From: Stentor roeselii
Taxonomy: Eukaryota; Ciliophora; Heterotrichea; Heterotrichida; Stentoridae
Assembly: GCA_006503475.1 (NCBI GenBank)
Contig: RSEH01000139.1
Coordinates: 62,001-126,000, forward strand
Direction of reading: 5' to 3'
Length of the DNA: 64,000 nucleotides
Part shown: piece after piece, positions 45,349 through 54,482 of the stretch
Layout of the letters: every line of letters starts with the position of its first letter
How positions within the stretch are numbered: position 1 is the first letter of the stretch
Position numbers and translations under genes: made by a program
The notes under the pieces: generated by a model
What the model was told of the DNA's origin: nothing
What the model saw: only the letters and a program-made list of their open reading frames with translations
The model's database searches: none

Positions 45349-47796
45349 TTATGATCGATTTTTTTTCTTATCTTCATGCAAGCAAGTGCAGCACAACTCA
45401 TCCAAGACATAAAAGAATCCTCCAACGAACTTCATGATAATGATGACATAAGCGACAAGCATAAGAACAATGATATAAGCCTTTCCCCAAGGAGACCCAC
45501 TGGAAGTAACGATATTTGACAAGTAAGCGAAAGACGCGTTCATCAAGATCCAGACAAGCACCCATCTGGTCCTTTCGTTTTTGTAGTCATCGACTAAAGC
45601 TTTTTCATCGATAGTCATCTTGTCTGGCCTGTTGCCCCAGGACACGTCGTGAATGTTGCAAATGGAATAAATCAAAAAGATGTTCACGTAAGAGCCGGTC
45701 ATGAAAATGTAAGAAGCGACTCCTTTTAGAACTGGACGAAGAGAGGTTCGGAAGTTCAGAAGAATTATTATTGTGAAGATCAGACCCAGGAAGATTATCA
45801 TCGCTGCTGCTAACTGACTTCGCCATTTTTCGACGATGAATCCTTCTTGATATATGAAATAAAGTGTCAGGAATATCGTTGTGTAGGTGTAAAGACCTAG
45901 AATCAGGCAGATCAGTCTGTATAATAGTTCGATTTTTGCCGGTTTTACTGCGAATGAGGTCAGAAGGATACAGCAAAGTAAACAACCATAGAGATATATT
46001 AATGGAGTTGACCATTTTGTTAGTTTGTCTTGTTCGTTGTCGGTTTCTCCTAAATTCATTTTTAAGGAAATTACGAATGCTAGGTAAAAGGAACCGACGA
46101 GTACCCAGTTGAAAACTGCGATGATGGCGTAATAAAACATTAGGGTTTTAAACATGCACTTTCTGAGCCAGCTATGATTCGAGTTATCAATTCGATTACA
46201 ATTTTTGATTGTATAAATCATAGAAAACCATGATCCATTGACCCATCGTCTCCTCTGAGCCATGAGTGTATTAAGATTATCAGGCACATCAGTAACAGCT
46301 TCTGATCCTTTAACAAACCTGAGTATATTCCAGCGATCCTTCTGACACATGAGTTCCAAGCACAAAATTCTATCTTCAGCAAGATACATGTTCGCCTTAA
46401 ACAAGTCCAGCAAAGCTCCAGGTCTCTGAGAGTAAAAATAAGCATTAAGAGTGGTGGGGTCGTCAAGAGCTTCCCATCGATATGCACTGAAGGCTCCAGG
46501 AAGAACTGAGACATACCCGATGATGCTTTCCAGACCTTTATCCATGATATGTGCGAATTTATATTCAACCACCTGTGCCTGGACTACAGGATTAAACGGA
46601 CCTGTGTCGTCAGGAAGGATTTCTCCACAACACCCTGCAACTCGATGGTCATCTTCCATTGCCTCGAATAGTAAATAAAGACCTGTCGGCATTGGAATAG
46701 TCCCAACATCTAAAAGTGCGACGTAGTCAGGAATGATTCTTCTGCAGAACCCTTCGAAAAACCATCTGTGGGTGTTAAGCTTTCTTTTGTTTAGATGTTT
46801 CACACAAAAAATAGTGTTTAAGGAGTAGTTACTTGAATAGTTCACTCTTTGTGAGAAAAGATGAGCGATTTCTTGACCTCTTTCGATCATATCTGCTTCG
46901 AATAAGTTTCTCATCAGTTCGAAATCGAAGTCTCTGTCTTTTTTTAGAAGGTCTTCAACTCCAAATGTTTCTTTTATGATATCCAGGTTGAAAAACTGAG
47001 AAAAATAAGAAAAGTTCTTCCGGAAGCATGATTTTCTGTCTTTGCTTAAGGCTGACCCTTCCATTTTCAGGAAAGATTTAAGAAAAGGTTCGATTCCATC
47101 AATGATAAAAACGACTCCTATCTCTTCAATATTGATACTTTTTCTCCCTGAAGTGAAATGGTCGATGTTTTTCTTAATACCATCTAAAGTCCCTTCAAAT
47201 TCAGTACAAACTTCATTGTACATAGCAACAACAATTAAAAACTTACACTTAACATTTTGTTGTATCCAATTCTGCAAGAATTCACATTTAAAAGTATCAG
47301 ATCCTTTAGTTAAAGGAAAGATTCCTTCAACAGTAGTTCCAAGTTTAACAACTTCATAAGTCACTTTTTTAGAGAACTCATCTAAAGGCATAGGTTTTTT
47401 ATTACATTTCGAGCAATCTCCTGTATCTTTCCCTCGGCAGGGTGGTTGAATGGTGTTCGAAGGCATCGAGCTTTCTTGTATCCCGGTATTGTCTCTTGTG
47501 TATCGAGATTTAAGACCTTCTTTTATTGTTGTTAAGGTTGTTAGTTGTGAATGTCTTTGAGATATTTTCATTGGGTTCGGCGGAGGCGCCATGTCTGGGT
47601 CGGAACCTTGGTCTTCGTTCGGCAGGTTCTTCACAGGGATGTAAGGACCTTTTTGAGGTTGGGCTGGAATCATATCGTCTGGAATATCGAGGGACTCATG
47701 ACTTATACTCATCTTAGATTTATTCGCGTTTTTGGTATTTTTTAAGTCTTTGTTGTCTGATGAGCTGGAGCTGGAAGATTTCTTACTTTTTCCCAT
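45349..47796 (-). CDS. Chitin synthase (GT2), 815 aa
   Basis: Polytopic glycosyltransferase family 2. A Ser-rich, disordered N-terminus of about 150 residues precedes the GT2 core: KFLIVVAMYNE, LLDVGTIPMPTG, EDRILCLEL (about 473) and QRRRWVNGSW (about 515), the chitin-synthase signature that contacts the growing polymer. CNIHDVSWGNRP matches the later conserved WGxR-type loop. About seven membrane segments follow the catalytic domain. Chitin synthases polymerise UDP-GlcNAc into chitin at membranes. The closely related cellulose/hyaluronan synthases lack this combination. No introns. The start is preceded by AGGATAA. Confidence 0.93.
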   Translation of the reverse strand: MGKSKKSSSSSSSDNKDLKNTKNANKSKMSISHESLDIPDDMIPAQPQKGPYIPVKNLPNEDQGSDPDMAPPPNPMKISQRHSQLTTLTTIKEGLKSRYTRDNTGIQESSMPSNTIQPPCRGKDTGDCSKCNKKPMPLDEFSKKVTYEVVKLGTTVEGIFPLTKGSDTFKCEFLQNWIQQNVKCKFLIVVAMYNEVCTEFEGTLDGIKKNIDHFTSGRKSINIEEIGVVFIIDGIEPFLKSFLKMEGSALSKDRKSCFRKNFSYFSQFFNLDIIKETFGVEDLLKKDRDFDFELMRNLFEADMIERGQEIAHLFSQRVNYSSNYSLNTIFCVKHLNKRKLNTHRWFFEGFCRRIIPDYVALLDVGTIPMPTGLYLLFEAMEDDHRVAGCCGEILPDDTGPFNPVVQAQVVEYKFAHIMDKGLESIIGYVSVLPGAFSAYRWEALDDPTTLNAYFYSQRPGALLDLFKANMYLAEDRILCLELMCQKDRWNILRFVKGSEAVTDVPDNLNTLMAQRRRWVNGSWFSMIYTIKNCNRIDNSNHSWLRKCMFKTLMFYYAIIAVFNWVLVGSFYLAFVISLKMNLGETDNEQDKLTKWSTPLIYLYGCLLCCILLTSFAVKPAKIELLYRLICLILGLYTYTTIFLTLYFIYQEGFIVEKWRSQLAAAMIIFLGLIFTIIILLNFRTSLRPVLKGVASYIFMTGSYVNIFLIYSICNIHDVSWGNRPDKMTIDEKALVDDYKNERTRWVLVWILMNASFAYLSNIVTSSGSPWGKAYIIVLMLVAYVIIIMKFVGGFFYVLDELCCTCLHEDKKKNRS

Positions 47797-48159
47797 TTAT
47801 CCTATATTTTATTAAGTATGAAAATTTTAGTAATCATGGAGGGATGGTTTATGCGACTTGGGAAGAATTGTGGTTCGTGGATGATGAGGGGTTGAGTATT
47901 GAGTGAAATGATAGATATGCTATCTATTTCATTTTCTTTTAATTTTATTGTTTATATTTAAAAAATGCGGTTTTTGTTTTATTTCATTGATCGAGAATAA
48001 ATAATTATCTCATAAACAATCATTAACTTCTCAAAATATCTAAAATCACCTAAATTCCTTTACCAGTTCTATAAACTAAAATTAACTTCTGATAATATCT
48101 AAAATCATCTACATCCATTTACCACTTCTATAAAACTAATAATCTCAATAAACTCTACC
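47797..48159. other. 363-bp intergenic spacer with a 59-bp tandem repeat
   Basis: A/T-rich region upstream of the chitin synthase start. It contains an imperfect 59-bp direct repeat (separate entry). Its end is the stop of the 48160 gene. No gene is visible. Confidence 0.65.
48022..48139. repeat. 59-bp imperfect tandem repeat, two copies
   Basis: Copies at 48022-48080 and 48081-48139, both beginning ATTAACTTCT; within each, AATATCTAAAATCA and TTTACCA are conserved. The copies differ at a number of positions, so the duplication is not very recent. Confidence 0.85.
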
Positions 48160-51100
48160 CTAACTATTAGCCCTCTGCTCCAAAGCTGCAAGTTTAGCCT
48201 TGATAGAACTAAGCAACATATCATTGACCTCCTCATTATTTCTAAGTCCTCCTCTATCAGTAGGGTGTCCCATATACAATAATTCCTGTTTCCTCGCTTT
48301 TTTTTCCAAGATCTTCGCTTTTTTCTTTAAAATTTTCGTCAACTCCGCATTACTTCGTTCTCCCTGAAGTTCTTTTTCCCAGTCCATATTTAGAGCTTCC
48401 TGAACTTCATCTTGCCTGGCATTTCTCCTTTCATTTAAATAATCAACAACAACAGGTTGTTTTTTCATTGAAGGCTTGGGTACCATGGGGTTATCCTTCC
48501 ACTTCCTCTTAGGCGACTTGACTTCTCCATCAGAGCCATAGCTTTGTTTTTCATCTCTCATCGGAGACCTCTGAGTGATTCCCTTCGGTTTTTCACGAAT
48601 AGGGCTTTTGCTGAATCCCTGTTCTTGTCTTTTAAGTCTATCAAGAGTTGGCATGAACATTTCTTTGACCAGTTCAGCGTATTTTGTTTTCTTTTCAATC
48701 ATGTTGAGCCGCTCTTGACTGGCCCTGTTGAGTTCTTTTTTAAGACGAAGGTCTTCATCGAGGACCTTCTGGGTCCAGCCGGTGGTGAGTCCATAACTGG
48801 CAGAACGGGTTTTTTCTCCGAGGCCTTTTTCGCGATGTTTATCTTTATGTTCTTTTTTTACATTTTCGTACCATTTTGCATGCTCTGCTAAGTCCAACAC
48901 ATTTAACGGACTTTTTCTTAGCTTTTCTTTTTCTTTTTCTAAAAATGCTTCTTCTTTTTTTCGACTTTCTTGGTATTTTTCCTCGATTTTCTTGTACATT
49001 GGAGTGGAATGTTTCACATTATCAAGTTCTTGTTGTCTTTTTTTTATTTCTTCTAGTTCTTGTCGACGTTTTTCTTTTTTTTCTTTCATTTTTTCCAGGT
49101 CTTGTTTGTATTCGTCATGTTTGGCTTCAGCGAATTTTTGATTTTCTTCTGAGAGTTTTTTTTTTTCTTTTTCGAGTTTTTTGTTGATTCTTTCGAGTTC
49201 TTTTTTTAGATGAAGTTCGCGTTTTTTCTGGTCTTCGCGGAATTTTTTGAGTCTTTGAGTCGTTAGTTCGCTTTTCTGCTTCATCTGCTCGTAGACCTCG
49301 ACTGGCTCGTTTTTGTCTTGAAGGTTTGGCTTGCGGTGCTTTGAGGAATAGTTTTCTAAGGATTGGATTCCTTCTATGGAACTTTTTACTTGGTCTAAAA
49401 GAATTTGGACTTTGTTTTTGTCGGTTTCTGTTTCTTTTATCCGGGTTTCTAAGTGCTTTATGGAATCGTTTGGGTCTGGTGAAAGGATTTCTTGGTTGTG
49501 GTTTGATTCGACTACTTGAAGGTCGGCTTTTAATGTTTCGAACTCTTGTTTGATTTCTTGGTAGTTTTCTTCGACTTCTTCAAGTTTTTCCTCAAAGTTT
49601 TCAACATTTTTAGGACTAACAGGTGTTTTTCTTCCTTTTTTAAACCGATTTTCTAGTTTTTCTCTTTTAATATTTTTTGTTTCTTTTGTGTCAACTTTTT
49701 GGTTTAAGTTTTCAAGAGTTTCAGCTTTAGCCTTATCTTGAATGAGTTTTTCCTTGATTGAGGATTTTTTCTGAAAGTTTTGTTCTTTATTTTCATTGAT
49801 TTCAAAGTTTTCCTTGATACCTTTCGAGGTTCTTTCATCATTCAGTGGTTCTTTTATTGAAATTTCTTTGATTTCCTGGGCTTTCTCGTTTTGGACAGGG
49901 TCTTTTTGAAGCGTTTTTTTCTTGGAAGGAGCTTCTTTCTGGTTTATTTCAACAGGAGGGTCTTCTGCAAGTGTCTCAGGAATGTTTTTTTTCTGGTTGA
50001 GCATTCTTTCCTTTAGCGAAGTTCTGGGACTAGCAACTTTTTCAATGATTTTTTCTTCTTTCGGCAACGGTTTTTCAGTGATTTTTTCTTCTTTCGGCAA
50101 CGGTTTTTCAGTGATTTTTTCTTCTTTTGGTAAAGGTTTTTCAGTGATTTTTTCTTCTTTTGGTAAAGGTTTTTCAGTGATTTTTTCTTCTTTTGGCAAA
50201 GGTTTTTCAGTGATTTTTTCTTCTTTCGGCAAAGATTTTTCAGTGATTTTTTCTTCTTTCGGCAAAGGTTTTTCCTGGTCTGCAAGACTTGCAAGAGGTA
50301 AAATCGGTGACTTATTCGAAGGAACTCGCTTTATATTCTTTTCTTCAGTTTTTTCTTGTACTTCTGGAAAGGATTCTTTTTTTTCCTCTTCCAAAACATT
50401 AAATCCTTGCTTAGCTAATTGGCCAGATTTTTTACTTTCAGGAACTTTTACTTCTTCCTGGTTTTCCTCGAGTTGTTTTTTAGCTTCTTCGTGTTTTTTC
50501 TTATCTGATTCAAGTCTTGCCTTTAAAGTTGCTGCTTTTCCAATTGGGACTTTTTTCTTGGGGATTATTTTTTCCTCTTCGATTTTTTCAGCATTTTCAT
50601 CATGGTCTTCAATTTTTGGCTTTACTTCAGCTGTCTTTTCTTTAATCTCTTCATTTTTTTCATTGATTTCTAAATTTTCTTTGATTTCAGATGGTTTTAC
50701 TTTAGTTTCTCTGTGTTTCTCTTTAATTTCTACGAAGTTTTCTCTATTTTCAAGATGTTTTATTTCAGAAGATTTTTCCTTGATTTCAACAGTTTTTACT
50801 TCATCTGGTTTTTCTTTTTCCACTTTTTTTTCATTTATTTCATCTGTTTTTTGAATGATTTCAAAAGGTTTATCTTTAATCCCACCATTTTTTTCTCGAA
50901 GGCCATCATTTTGAGTATCCTGATTTTTTTCAATTCCCTTGTCAACTCCCTCTTGATATTTATCAGTCCCAGTAACTTTTCTTACAATTTTCGGTTTAGA
51001 CTGAGGCATTTTTTCACTATCCTTATGCTCATCCTTTAACTGATCATCTTTATTCTCTATCATTTCCTTGACTTTCTTACTTTCACTTGCCCCTATTTTC

Positions 51101-51603
51101 CCTTCTTGAAGATCATTCCCCACTTTATCCTCCTCCAAAGGAACTCCATCTAAAGGCACTTTAGGAGTTTCAATATTTTCTTCCATCATCTGAAACTTCT
51201 GGTTTCTCGGAGATCTTGCAGCAATTTTTCCAGTTTTCCCTGAATTCATGAACCGTTTCGGAACCTTTTTAAAATTTGCTTCATTATTTTCAGGTTTTTC
51301 AGGAGAGTTTTGCTTGTTTTCTTCCTGATTTTTTAACTCTGCCAGGTTTTTTTCAGCATCGAGAAGTTTTTTTTGGATCTCGTTGTAATTTGGGTCGTCA
51401 TTTTTCAGCTTGGGCTTCAGTTCAAGGATGATTTTTTGGATTGTTTCGATTTTCTGATTGAAAATTACGTTTGGAAGATCAGGGTCGGGACTTGCGGAGA
51501 AAAAAAGTTTGGTTATGACGCTTTGGAGCTTTGTTGATATCTTTAAGTGATTCTCAGATGCCAGGTCGAGTTCTTCTGAAAGGGTTGTTAGGTAATCTGC
51601 CAT
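48160..51603 (-). CDS. Large charged coiled-coil protein with 11-aa repeats, 1147 aa
   Basis: A single uninterrupted exon. The protein is Glu/Lys-rich throughout, with disordered stretches and long coiled coils (for example LEKEKKKLSEENQKFAEAKH). Seven 33-bp tandem repeats at 50047-50277 encode an 11-residue unit (EKPLPKEEKIT). The C-terminus (about 930-1147) has a more defined character with RSASYGLTTGWTQKVL and KYAELVKEMFMPTLD. No family is certain. Long open frames on the plus strand here are antisense artefacts of the repeat composition. The start is preceded by TTCATAA. Confidence 0.85.
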   Translation of the reverse strand: MADYLTTLSEELDLASENHLKISTKLQSVITKLFFSASPDPDLPNVIFNQKIETIQKIILELKPKLKNDDPNYNEIQKKLLDAEKNLAELKNQEENKQNSPEKPENNEANFKKVPKRFMNSGKTGKIAARSPRNQKFQMMEENIETPKVPLDGVPLEEDKVGNDLQEGKIGASESKKVKEMIENKDDQLKDEHKDSEKMPQSKPKIVRKVTGTDKYQEGVDKGIEKNQDTQNDGLREKNGGIKDKPFEIIQKTDEINEKKVEKEKPDEVKTVEIKEKSSEIKHLENRENFVEIKEKHRETKVKPSEIKENLEINEKNEEIKEKTAEVKPKIEDHDENAEKIEEEKIIPKKKVPIGKAATLKARLESDKKKHEEAKKQLEENQEEVKVPESKKSGQLAKQGFNVLEEEKKESFPEVQEKTEEKNIKRVPSNKSPILPLASLADQEKPLPKEEKITEKSLPKEEKITEKPLPKEEKITEKPLPKEEKITEKPLPKEEKITEKPLPKEEKITEKPLPKEEKIIEKVASPRTSLKERMLNQKKNIPETLAEDPPVEINQKEAPSKKKTLQKDPVQNEKAQEIKEISIKEPLNDERTSKGIKENFEINENKEQNFQKKSSIKEKLIQDKAKAETLENLNQKVDTKETKNIKREKLENRFKKGRKTPVSPKNVENFEEKLEEVEENYQEIKQEFETLKADLQVVESNHNQEILSPDPNDSIKHLETRIKETETDKNKVQILLDQVKSSIEGIQSLENYSSKHRKPNLQDKNEPVEVYEQMKQKSELTTQRLKKFREDQKKRELHLKKELERINKKLEKEKKKLSEENQKFAEAKHDEYKQDLEKMKEKKEKRRQELEEIKKRQQELDNVKHSTPMYKKIEEKYQESRKKEEAFLEKEKEKLRKSPLNVLDLAEHAKWYENVKKEHKDKHREKGLGEKTRSASYGLTTGWTQKVLDEDLRLKKELNRASQERLNMIEKKTKYAELVKEMFMPTLDRLKRQEQGFSKSPIREKPKGITQRSPMRDEKQSYGSDGEVKSPKRKWKDNPMVPKPSMKKQPVVVDYLNERRNARQDEVQEALNMDWEKELQGERSNAELTKILKKKAKILEKKARKQELLYMGHPTDRGGLRNNEEVNDMLLSSIKAKLAALEQRANS
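50047..50277 (-). repeat. 33-bp tandem repeats (7 copies) within the 1147-aa gene
   Basis: Copies start at 50047, 50080, 50113, 50146, 50179, 50212 and 50245; period 33 bp, in frame, encoding Glu-Lys-Pro-Leu-Pro-Lys-Glu-Glu-Lys-Ile-Thr. They show only a few base differences, so copy number is probably variable between strains. Confidence 0.92.
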
Positions 51604-51770
51604 TTATGAAGAATCTTTGACTTGGGTGTAGAAGGGTTTGGTTTAAGATTAGGTTGTTTGGGTAGAGAAGATGATTTAGGAGTTGATTGGAGGTTAGTGG
51701 GATTGAATTAGAAAGTGAGTCAATTTAGAGATGAGATTATTTGGTTGTTATAATATTTACTACTTAATCA

Positions 51771-52055
51771 ATGGAAGAGAAACTTAAATCTGATGAAATT
51801 CAAAAAGAATTACAACACCCTGAAGACCTAGAAAACGAAACTCCGAACTTCAGACAAGAATTTCCTCGAGGATTCGCAGAAGGGTTTCAAGAGTCTATAT
51901 TATCTCAAGAAAGTGATGCAGCCGGTAAGAGTCGAACATTAAGCACTTATTCAGACCACTTGAACATATACCGTTCAAAAATTGACACTGATTCAACTCT
52001 GAACACGAAAAACGACAGACTCGGTGATGGAGACTGCAAATGTTTTCTGCTTTAA
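51771..52055 (+). CDS. Small acidic protein with C-terminal CaaX motif, 94 aa
   Basis: 94 residues with a polar, acidic, disordered body ending in DGDCKCFLL. The last four residues CFLL are a CaaX box whose terminal Leu favours geranylgeranylation; the second Cys (CKC) could be palmitoylated. This predicts a lipid-anchored membrane-associated peptide. No GTPase or other domain. The start context (TTAATCAATG) is slightly off the usual motif. It sits between the 1147-residue gene (divergent) and calcineurin A. Confidence 0.72.
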   Translation: MEEKLKSDEIQKELQHPEDLENETPNFRQEFPRGFAEGFQESILSQESDAAGKSRTLSTYSDHLNIYRSKIDTDSTLNTKNDRLGDGDCKCFLL

Positions 52056-52306
52056 TGAATGTAAGATATTTAATATGCTTAGAATTCCAGACGATTTCGA
52101 TTTTAAATAAAAATTGAAAGAGTTGTCTAAATTTTCTGAATATTTCAAGAACTAATTTAAACTTATATATGAAAACTTCAGGTGGTTTAATAGAATTAGT
52201 ATTATTTATCTTTGCCTAAATATATCAATCTTCCTTTTGTTATCAGCCATCAACTCAAATACAAAAATAAATCCCTTAATAATTCCTTGTTATCAGCAGA
52301 GTTTCA

Positions 52307-53701
52307 ATGGAGACACTAAAAGACCCTATAAATGATAGATTCTTACAAAATCTTACACCTCCTCCAATCGGTTACTTGCCCCACGATCTTCTCTACCCCC
52401 CAGGTAGTAAAAAGCCTTCCTTGGAAATCCTGAAAGACCATCTAAAAAAAGAGGGAAAACTACACAAAAATGACTGCATTCAACTAATCACAGAAGCTTC
52501 TGCGTTACTCTCATCAGAAGCAAACCTTCTTCACTTATCAGAGCCGATAGTAATCATCGGCGACATCCACGGGCAATACTATGATTTTTTAAAAATCATA
52601 GAACTCGCAGGTCCTCCAAAGGCAAACAAGTACTTATTCCTCGGAGACTACGTTGACCGTGGTTCTTTTTCATTAGAAGTAGTCTTAGTCCTTTATTCCC
52701 TAAAACTGAATTTTCCGAACTCAGTTTACCTTCTTCGAGGAAATCACGAGTCAAGACAACTGACCTCATTTTTTAACTTCCGTTCAGAAGTGCTAAGTAA
52801 ATACGACCTCGAGCTTTACGAAGTGATTATGAATAGTTTTGACTGCATACCCTTAGCATGCATTGTTAATCAAAAATTCTTCTGTGTTCACGGCGGGATT
52901 TCTCCGAGTTTACGTTTTTTGAAAGAACTTCCGAATATCGACCGAAAATGCGAAATTCCGAATAAAGGCGGCTTCTGTGATTTGCTGTGGTCAGACCCGA
53001 TTGACACGGAAGTAGGAACAAGTCCTGAAAAATTTCGACATAATACAGTTCGTGATTGCAGTTTTTTTTATAGTGTCACAGCGGCTAACGAGTTTCTTAA
53101 GGAAAACCGGTTGTTGTGCATTGTGAGGGCTCATGAAGCGCAGATTGATGGGTACAAAATGCATAAATGGAATGGAAATTCAGAGTTTCCTGTGGTTATT
53201 ACGGTGTTTTCAGCACCGAATTATTGTGATGTTTATAACAATAAAGGAGCGTTTTTGAGATTGTCGAATAATGGGCTGAATATTCAGCAGTATAATTATA
53301 CCATGCATCCTTATATACTCCCGAACTTTATGGATGCTTTCACTTGGAGTGTTCCTTTTGTTATTGAAAAAGTACTGCAGCTGATTTGGTCGACTATTCC
53401 GAAAAGTGATGAAGACTCTGATACTTTAGGTGACGGGCTTAGAGATCTGCAGAATCAGTTTAAGGAAAATAAGTCGGATATGTTGAAGAAAAAACTTAGG
53501 GCTGTCACATCGATGATGAAAATGTTTAATACATTGAGAAGTGATAATGAAAGCATCTTGATGCTTAAGGGCATGTGTCCAGACAACAAGATCCCAAGAG
53601 GCCTCCTCGTGCAAGGACACGAGGCGATAGTCGGAGCCATCCAATCCTTCAACCATGCTAAAAACCTAGACAAAGAGAACGAGAAGCGACCATCAGGGTA
53701 A
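52307..53701 (+). CDS. CNA: Calcineurin A catalytic subunit (PP2B)
   Basis: 464 residues. Metallophosphatase core: GDIHGQ (about 85), GDYVDRG (111), RGNHE (144) and HGGISP, then RAHEAQ and SAPNYCD. The calcineurin B-binding helix follows at about 342-360 (MDAFTWSVPFVIEKVLQLI). A calmodulin-binding-like region comes next (LKKKLRAVTSMMKMFNTLR, about 395-413) and a short autoinhibitory-like tail ending in ALLVQGHE. So this is PP2B rather than PP2A. Ca2+/calmodulin-activated Ser/Thr phosphatase. The start is at 52307 although it lacks the usual A/T tract. Confidence 0.95.
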   Translation: METLKDPINDRFLQNLTPPPIGYLPHDLLYPPGSKKPSLEILKDHLKKEGKLHKNDCIQLITEASALLSSEANLLHLSEPIVIIGDIHGQYYDFLKIIELAGPPKANKYLFLGDYVDRGSFSLEVVLVLYSLKLNFPNSVYLLRGNHESRQLTSFFNFRSEVLSKYDLELYEVIMNSFDCIPLACIVNQKFFCVHGGISPSLRFLKELPNIDRKCEIPNKGGFCDLLWSDPIDTEVGTSPEKFRHNTVRDCSFFYSVTAANEFLKENRLLCIVRAHEAQIDGYKMHKWNGNSEFPVVITVFSAPNYCDVYNNKGAFLRLSNNGLNIQQYNYTMHPYILPNFMDAFTWSVPFVIEKVLQLIWSTIPKSDEDSDTLGDGLRDLQNQFKENKSDMLKKKLRAVTSMMKMFNTLRSDNESILMLKGMCPDNKIPRGLLVQGHEAIVGAIQSFNHAKNLDKENEKRPSG

Positions 53702-53717
53702 TAGATAATTCATACAA

Positions 53718-54455
53718 TTATAAGATACTCACTCTGATGTTGTTACGGCATAATGGACACGTCGGCGACTGGACCAGCCAGTCATCAATGCACGTCTGGT
53801 GAAAACTATGAGAACACCCTGGAAGTTTTCTGACAAGCTCCTGAAAACTAATCCTTTCATGGCAAATCGCACATTCTGAGCCTATCAAGCTATCAGACGC
53901 TCGAAGTGACGGCAGCCGTGAGAGCTCTTCTTGTGTAAGGCTCTCAGCCCCGTTAAGCGACGTCGAAAACCTTTCTTGCAAGAGGTTGTTAAGAACTATT
54001 GACCTCAGATAATGCTGGATAGGTTTTACAAGCGCTCTGTAGATTCTGCAGGACTGAAGCACTGCCATCACTGAATAAGTCACTCCAAGGGACAAACTGA
54101 TCACAATGGCCCAGGTGGTGACCAGGGGTCCACAAAAAAACCCCTGAAAACAAACGACAATGTAAAAGACCACCCCAGTGACGGAGCAGAGAACAATAGA
54201 AGGATTCAACACGAAAAAGAATCCATAAGCAGCGACTCGGATAACTGCAAAGCTGTTAGGAATAACTGCGACTACCAAAAACAGAGAACGACTCGCCAAG
54301 TTGACCAGTGTAAAAATAATCAGCCAAACATTAAAAGGCACAGAACACCTGAATAAACTTTACTGGAGATTCTCCCATTCCACAAGCGTAAAAACGAAAA
54401 GTGCCAAGAACAGAAGTATTAGACTGCCTTCAACAAACGCTCTGATAGTTAACAT
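53718..54455 (-). CDS. Membrane RING-H2 ubiquitin ligase, 240 aa, one intron
   Basis: Two exons joined by a 15-nt intron (54349-54363). The first exon adds MLTIRAFVEGSLILLFLALF, a membrane helix missed if the start is placed at 54341. Four to five membrane segments precede a cytosolic RING-H2 at about 182-229: CAICHERI...PGCSHSFHQTC...CPLC. RING-H2 of this type recruits E2 enzymes and ubiquitinates membrane-associated substrates. The 27-bp gap to the TAF2 stop makes the two genes closely spaced on the same strand. Confidence 0.9.
54349..54363 (-). other. 15-nt intron
   Basis: GTAAAGTTTATTCAG, phase 2, in the membrane RING gene; A at position 10. Confidence 0.9.
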
Positions 54456-54482
54456 TTCTAGTCATTTAATTCGGTCTATAAA

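Noticed and set aside
49922-50854. 310-codon plus-strand frame within the 1147-aa gene
   Set aside because: It is antisense to tandem repeats rich in Lys/Glu codons, giving Phe/Ser-rich sequence without structure.
53426-53673. Small minus-strand frames inside calcineurin A
   Set aside because: Antisense shadows of a conserved coding region with no start context.
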